Under the pieces are notes generated by a model. It saw only the letters and a program-made list of their open reading frames with translations. It was not told the DNA's origin and did not search any database. A stretch of 10,716 nucleotides of DNA. Origin: CAYJHC01 sp964370035 (lineage in GTDB: Bacteria > Bacillota > Clostridia > Peptostreptococcales > Anaerovoracaceae). Below, piece by piece: positions 6,038-10,716 of the stretch (within the stretch, counting starts at the first letter, position 1; each line of letters starts with the position of its first letter). The DNA lies in assembly GCA_964370035.1 (NCBI GenBank), contig CAYJGT010000057.1, positions 1 through 10,716 of the forward strand. Direction: 5' to 3'. Position numbers and translations under genes: made by a program.

Positions 6038-9000
6038 TTAAATACTTTCTAGCTTCTCCTCTTGTTTTGCTTTTAGGTTCTTATGGCTTGTGGCCATCAT
6101 TAATTTAATTCTGTTCAGCTGGTTTACTTCACTAGCTCCTGGATCATAATCAATTGCAACAATATTAGCCTTTGGGTTTCGCTTTCTTAAAGCTTTCATC
6201 ATACCCTTACCTGTAATGTGGTTTGGTAAACATGCAAATGGTTGTAGGCATGCAATATTTTCTACTCCATGATCTATCAACTCAATCATTTCCCCTGTTA
6301 ATAGCCACCCTTCTCCACACTGGTTTCCGAGGGAAACAAGCTCTTTCGCTTTACCTGCAATCTCTTCAATTCGAGTAGGTTCCTCAAATCTTTCGCTTTC
6401 TCTAAGAGCTTTTCTCATAGGTTTTCTGAAAAATTCAACGACTTTTATTGCCATCTGGTTTGCATCCATAGCAAACTTTGTTCCTGACAGTTCTTGGAAA
6501 TTAAACTTTTTATTATACATGCCGTACAAGAAAAAGTCTGCTAAATCTAAGACTACTGCTTCACCACCTTCTTTTTCAATTATATCTACAATGTCGTTAT
6601 TGGCTATCGGGTGATATTTTACTAATATTTCTCCTACAACTCCAACTTTTGGCTTTACAATATCCTTATTTAAAGGTAAGGCGTCAAATTCTTCAACTAT
6701 TTTTTTCATTATCAATTTGTACTTTACTAAACTACCAGACTTAATATTATTATTAACTAACTTGGACCATTTTTTATGCAACCTATCAGCAGAACCTGGC
6801 TCCAATTCATAAGGTCGCGTTTTATATAGCACTCTCATAAATAAGTCTCCATATAGTATTCCCATTACCAACCTTTTTACTAGTCCTGGTTTAAGTTTAA
6901 ATCCTGGATTTGACTCTATAGTCCCTGCTGTTCCAAAAGAAACAACTGGAATATGCTCCAAATTCAAATCTTTTAAAGCTTTTCTAAGCATAGCAATATA
7001 GTTACTAGCTCTGCAACCTCCTCCAGTCTGAGACATGAAAATAGCAAGTTTATCCGTATCTACTTCACCACTCTTTACATAAGCTAAAATCTGCCCCAAA
7101 GTTACAATGGTAGGATAGCAAGCATCATTATTAATATACTTTAATCCTTCTTCAATTGCATTGCCAGTAACTTCCGGTAGAAGTTTTGCTTTATATCCAT
7201 ACTTCATCATAGCAGGTTCAATTACCGAAAAATGAATTGGTGACATTTGAGGCACAAGAATTGTATAATCTTTGCTCATTTTTTTAGTAAAGACAGTTCT
7301 TTTAAAAGGTTCCTTTTCCTTGTTTCTTTTTATGTCATACTTTTCTCTAGCTTCCATGGCTGATTTTAGAGATCTTATTCTAATCTTTGCTGCACCTAAA
7401 TTATTTCCTTCATCAATTTTTAGAGCTGTATATAATTTATTTTTTGATTTAGTAATCTCTTCAACTTGATCAGTTGTTACTGCATCTATACCACAACCAA
7501 ATGAATTTAGTTGTATGATTTCTGTATCATCAGTTGTACAAACATATTCTGCAGCTTTATATAATCTCGTATGATACATCCATTGATCTAGCACTCTAAT
7601 AGGTCTTCTAAGGGGCTCTAATGAAGACACAGCATCTTCTGTTAAAACAACCATGTCATGGGTAGTAATTACCTGACTAATCCCATGATTTACCTCTGGA
7701 TCCAAATGGTAAGGTCTTCCCGCCAAAACAATCGACTTCAAATTATGCTCTCTAGCATATTTTATCGCATAATCTCCATACTTTTTAACATCATCCTTAA
7801 ATCGCTTGTCTGCCTTTCTTGCATTAGCAACTGCACTCTCAATTTCTACTAATCCCACACCAAAAGATTTCAAGAACTTGTATAAAGCCTTTATCAATCT
7901 AGCAGTATTATCATATGGTAAAAATGGATTAGTAAACCTAACGCCAGCGTCATTAAGAACATCATCCATATTATGAGCAATCACCTCAGGGTAAGTAGCT
8001 ACAACCGGACAGTTAAAATGGTTATTGGCCTTTGGATCTTCTTCTATTTCATGATTAATGCAAGGATAGAAAATCCATTTTACCCCATTGTCCACAAGCC
8101 ATTTAATATGCCCATGCACCAATTTTGCAGGATAGCAGGCAGTATCAGACGAAATTGTTTCCATCCCCTTTTCATACATCTCTTTGGTAGATGGTGGTGA
8201 AAGAACTACACTATACCCTAGTTGGCTAAAAAACTTGAACCAGAAAGGATAATTTTCATACATATTTAATACACGAGGAATTCCAACTACCCCTCTTTTT
8301 GACTTCTCTACTGTTATCGGTTTATAGTCAAAAACTCGCTTTGACTTATAGTCAAACATATTAGGTATAGTATTTTCTTCTTCCTTTTTTCCTGCTCCTC
8401 GTTCACATCTATTTCCAGTAATAAATTTTTCTTGGTTAGAAAAAGTTGTTATAGTAAGAAGGCATTTATTCTCACATTTTCTACATCTGGCATGGCTATT
8501 CTCTGTGGTAAAGGTCTCCAAGTCTTCTAAATCAAATATAGAAGATTCTGTTCCTTTAACATGATTTTCTTTTGCCATTAAGGCAGCCCCAAAGGCACCC
8601 ATTATCCCTGAAATATCAGGCCTAACCACTTTTTTACCTATAACATTTTCCATACATCTTAGCACAGCCTCATTTAAGAAAGTTCCACCCTGAACTACAA
8701 TTTTGTCCCCAGCTTCTTCTGGGTTTCTGAGTTTAATTACTTTGTATAAAGCATTTTTTATTACTGAATATGAAAGGCCTGCTGAGATATCCCCTATAGT
8801 AGCTCCTTCCTTTTGAGCTTGTTTAACTTTGGAATTCATAAAAACTGTGCATCTAGTTCCTAGGTCCACAGGTGCTTTCGCAAACAAAGCCTCTTTCGAA
8901 AAAGCTATTGTATCCATATTTACTGATTTTGCATAGGTTTCTAAAAAGGATCCACACCCAGAAGAGCAAGCTTCATTAAGCATGATATTGTACATAGCGC

Positions 9001-10288
9001 CATCTTTGATTCTCATACATTTCATGTCTTGGCCGCCAATATCCAAAATGAAATCTACTCCAGGTAAAAATTCTTCTGCCGCTCTATAATGAGCCATCGT
9101 TTCAATTTCACCATAGTCTACATCAAATGCAGCCTTAATAAGTCCCTCTCCATATCCAGTAACAGTAGCTCCTGCAATTTTAACATGGGTTGGTAGTAAT
9201 CCATAAAGTTCCGTAAGCATTTTCCTTACAGCCTCAATTGGCTTGCCTTCATTGCCTTGGTAGAATGAATACAGTAAATTTTTGTTTTCATCAATTAAAG
9301 CAGCCTTTGTAGTAGTTGATCCGGCATCTATTCCCAAATAAACATCTCCATGGACAAGTTTAATACTTTTCCTTTTTATCTTATTTTCCTCATGCCTTTT
9401 CTTGAATTTTTCATAGTCTTCAGCATTTTTGAATAAGGGCTCAGCATACTTTGTTTCCCCAGCGCCTGTAGCGCTTTGTTTTTCCATATTATCTATCAGG
9501 CTCTCTAGCATAACTTCTTTTTGAGTTTCTGCAATTATTGCAGCTCCTATTGCTACAAAATACTTTGCGTCCTCGGGAAATATAACCTGATCTTCTCTTA
9601 AGTCTAATGTTTTAATAAACCTCTCTCTAAGTTCTGAAAGGAAAGAAAGTGGCCCCCCTAAAAATGCTATATTACCTGTAATTTTTCTTCCACAAGCCAA
9701 ACCACTAATCGTCTGATTAACTACAGCCTGAAAAATTGATGCAGCTAAATTTTCTATTGCTGCCCCTTCATTTATTAATGGCTGAATATCTGTTTTTGCA
9801 AATACTCCACATCTTGCAGCAATAGGATATATCATATCATGTGTTTTTGCAGCTTCGTTTAGCCCTGTTGCATCAGTATTTAACAGCACTGCCATTTGGT
9901 CAATAAAAGCACCGGTCCCTCCAGCACAGGTCCCGTTCATTCTTTGTTCTATAGTTCCACCATAAAATGTAATCTTTGCGTCTTCCCCCCCCAGTTCAAT
10001 TGCAACATCCGTTTCGCTAATTAGCTCCTCAACAGCTTTTGAGCAGGTTACAACTTCTTGTTCAAAGTGGATGCCAAGAATTTTAGACAGAGCAAGACCT
10101 CCTGACCCTGTTATAGTAAACTGGGCATTAATATTTCCTTTTTCTTTGTGAAAATTTTTTAGAATTTCAAGAAATTTTTCATATACGTTTGACATATGTC
10201 TTTCGTATCTTTCATAAATCAATTTGTTCTCATTATCTATTACGACTAGTTTAATTGTTGTAGACCCAACGTCTATACCTACTCTCAT
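6038..10288 (-). CDS. Double-ATPase acyl-CoA dehydratase activase-like giant protein
   Basis: This 1416-residue protein belongs to the BadF/BadG/BcrA/BcrD-HgdC activator family. First ATPase domain, about 1-260: MRVGIDVGSTTIKLVV, GGEDAKITF at 100-108, Cys121 in CAGGTGAFID, Cys160. Second ATPase domain, about 315-575: YLGIDAGSTTTKAALI, IGGQDMKCM at 417-425, Cys441 in ACSSGCGSF, Cys480. Each half keeps the cysteine pair spaced 39 residues, as in HgdC, where a homodimer holds one [4Fe-4S] cluster between subunits. One chain here could build the whole pseudo-dimer. Next come Cys602/605/609/628, a DUF2229-like region (about 665-950) with conserved Cys718, 743, 760, 917 and 932, and an HGD-D-like dehydratase region (about 1005-1150; Cys1057, Cys1092). 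The C-terminal part has Cys1324, 1347 and 1353. Activators in this family spend ATP to push an electron to a low potential. This fused type has no agreed substrate. It has no membrane segment and sits alone downstream of rnpB. Confidence 0.9.
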   Translation of the reverse strand: MRVGIDVGSTTIKLVVIDNENKLIYERYERHMSNVYEKFLEILKNFHKEKGNINAQFTITGSGGLALSKILGIHFEQEVVTCSKAVEELISETDVAIELGGEDAKITFYGGTIEQRMNGTCAGGTGAFIDQMAVLLNTDATGLNEAAKTHDMIYPIAARCGVFAKTDIQPLINEGAAIENLAASIFQAVVNQTISGLACGRKITGNIAFLGGPLSFLSELRERFIKTLDLREDQVIFPEDAKYFVAIGAAIIAETQKEVMLESLIDNMEKQSATGAGETKYAEPLFKNAEDYEKFKKRHEENKIKRKSIKLVHGDVYLGIDAGSTTTKAALIDENKNLLYSFYQGNEGKPIEAVRKMLTELYGLLPTHVKIAGATVTGYGEGLIKAAFDVDYGEIETMAHYRAAEEFLPGVDFILDIGGQDMKCMRIKDGAMYNIMLNEACSSGCGSFLETYAKSVNMDTIAFSKEALFAKAPVDLGTRCTVFMNSKVKQAQKEGATIGDISAGLSYSVIKNALYKVIKLRNPEEAGDKIVVQGGTFLNEAVLRCMENVIGKKVVRPDISGIMGAFGAALMAKENHVKGTESSIFDLEDLETFTTENSHARCRKCENKCLLTITTFSNQEKFITGNRCERGAGKKEEENTIPNMFDYKSKRVFDYKPITVEKSKRGVVGIPRVLNMYENYPFWFKFFSQLGYSVVLSPPSTKEMYEKGMETISSDTACYPAKLVHGHIKWLVDNGVKWIFYPCINHEIEEDPKANNHFNCPVVATYPEVIAHNMDDVLNDAGVRFTNPFLPYDNTARLIKALYKFLKSFGVGLVEIESAVANARKADKRFKDDVKKYGDYAIKYAREHNLKSIVLAGRPYHLDPEVNHGISQVITTHDMVVLTEDAVSSLEPLRRPIRVLDQWMYHTRLYKAAEYVCTTDDTEIIQLNSFGCGIDAVTTDQVEEITKSKNKLYTALKIDEGNNLGAAKIRIRSLKSAMEAREKYDIKRNKEKEPFKRTVFTKKMSKDYTILVPQMSPIHFSVIEPAMMKYGYKAKLLPEVTGNAIEEGLKYINNDACYPTIVTLGQILAYVKSGEVDTDKLAIFMSQTGGGCRASNYIAMLRKALKDLNLEHIPVVSFGTAGTIESNPGFKLKPGLVKRLVMGILYGDLFMRVLYKTRPYELEPGSADRLHKKWSKLVNNNIKSGSLVKYKLIMKKIVEEFDALPLNKDIVKPKVGVVGEILVKYHPIANNDIVDIIEKEGGEAVVLDLADFFLYGMYNKKFNFQELSGTKFAMDANQMAIKVVEFFRKPMRKALRESERFEEPTRIEEIAGKAKELVSLGNQCGEGWLLTGEMIELIDHGVENIACLQPFACLPNHITGKGMMKALRKRNPKANIVAIDYDPGASEVNQLNRIKLMMATSHKNLKAKQEEKLESI

Positions 10289-10294
10289 TTTTTT

Positions 10295-10300
10295 CCTCTT
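10295..10300 (-). promoter_or_regulatory. Ribosome binding site that decides the activase start
   Basis: AAGAGG lies 6 bases before the ATG at 10288-10286 (minus strand), and that ATG opens the family's usual MRVGIDVGST. Three earlier in-frame starts (TTG at 10318, ATG at 10315 and 10312) would add a basic SRKKRKK tail and have no Shine-Dalgarno sequence before them. Confidence 0.75.
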
Positions 10301-10401
10301 TTTTCTGCTCATCATCAATTGCTATTATTTGTTTTAACTATGCTATAGGAATTTGCTAGGACGACTTGCTAAATTTTGTTTTTCTAGCCGTAGATTATTC
10401 C

Positions 10402-10467
10402 TTAAATGACCTCTATAGTAACTTCTTCTGGCGAACTCGTAACATTTATTGCCTCTATATTTTGCAT
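10402..10467 (-). CDS. Possible 21-codon leader peptide (low confidence)
   Basis: Between rnpB and the activase gene the minus strand has ATG at 10467-10465 and TAA at 10404-10402, encoding a 21-residue acidic peptide (MQNIEAINVTSSPEEVTIEVI). An in-frame TAG lies three codons upstream, so it is not the end of a longer ORF. No good ribosome binding site is visible, only A-rich sequence. The composition looks protein-like, but chance is quite possible at this length. It could be a gene remnant. Confidence 0.15.
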   Translation of the reverse strand: MQNIEAINVTSSPEEVTIEVI

Positions 10468-10550
10468 TTTTCTTGTCTAAACTTATATATTATTATTTTC
10501 TATTAAACTATATTTTTAATATTTGTTTCTATCGTTAAATTAAATCATTT

Positions 10551-10716
10551 GGGTGAGCATAAGCCGGGTTCTGTATTTGACAATCATCTATCTGGGACTT
10601 GCATTGCTACAAGCCTCTTGCGATCCACCTAACCGGGAGGCAGCGAGTAACCGCCTTTTGCCCCTATTCGATCTTGCTCCAGATGGGGTTTACACGGCCA
10701 GAATGTCTCCATCCTG
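10551..10716 (-). ncRNA. rnpB: RNase P RNA, 3' part (5' end outside window)
   Basis: This is the catalytic RNA of RNase P, which trims tRNA 5' leaders. On the minus strand the conserved 3' hallmark ACAGAACCCGGCTTAT spans 10574-10559, and the core segment AAACCCCATCTGGAGCAAGA spans about 10691-10672. In between, AATAGGGG, a GATAGATGATTGTC segment and other stretches line up with the same order in E. coli rnpB. The A-type-like core is consistent with Clostridia. About half of the molecule is seen. The rest, including the 5' strand of P1 and P4, lies to the right of the window. The exact 3' end is approximate. No terminator hairpin with a U-run was found after it. Confidence 0.95.

Larger units (their letters stand above)
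10289..10550. other. rnpB-activase intergenic region
   Basis: About 260 A+T-rich bases carry no convincing promoter or terminator. On the plus strand TTGCTA occurs twice 13 bases apart (about 10354-10372), a small direct repeat of unknown meaning. The short peptide ORF listed separately is the only coding signal. The activase gene probably has its own promoter here, but no -35/-10 pair stands out. Confidence 0.35.

Noticed and set aside
1..10716. CRISPR arrays, insertion sequences, tRNA genes
   Set aside because: No regularly spaced repeats, transposase-like frames or terminal inverted repeats, and no tRNA cloverleaf, were noticed on either strand.

Overview
The window reads as chromosome of an AT-rich, strictly anaerobic Firmicute of the Clostridia type. 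This rests on a selenocysteine-containing formate dehydrogenase, a giant CoA-dehydratase-activase-type ATPase, a Clostridium-style YebC and an A+T-rich base composition. The species cannot be named from the sequence. All complete genes lie on the minus strand. Only a MobA-like gene end at the left edge is on the plus strand.

Layout from left to right: (1) 1-330 (+), the C-terminal part of a molybdopterin-guanylyltransferase-like protein (MobA), cut by the window edge. (2) 495-4622 (-), one formate dehydrogenase alpha gene of 1375 codons, read through an in-frame UGA (2124-2126) as selenocysteine. A SECIS-like hairpin lies 12 nt downstream. The protein fuses a [2Fe-2S] domain, a GltD/NfnL/AegA-like FAD-NAD(P)H module, two ferredoxin-type clusters and the molybdopterin catalytic unit. 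(3) 4623-5177, a 555-base gap with a strong promoter (minus strand, 4971-5001) and a GC-richer, heavily folded RNA at about 4799-4966 that I cannot assign to a known class. It is either the FDH leader or a separate small RNA. (4) 5178-5903 (-), a YebC/PmpR/TACO1-family protein. (5) 6038-10288 (-), a 1416-residue double-ATPase protein of the 2-hydroxyacyl-CoA dehydratase activase family. (6) 10551-10716 (-), the 3' part of RNase P RNA, with its 5' part beyond the window.

Functionally, mobA and the FDH form a sensible pair: MobA-type enzymes make the guanine-dinucleotide form of the molybdenum (or tungsten) cofactor that FDH binds. The FDH fusion suggests a single soluble polypeptide that moves electrons between formate/CO2, NAD(P)H and possibly ferredoxin. 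The activase-like protein is a second large iron-sulfur redox machine, with no visible operon link to the FDH. The most interesting items are the unassigned structured RNA before the FDH gene, the selenocysteine read-through that would split the FDH in naive annotation, and the fusion architecture of the FDH.
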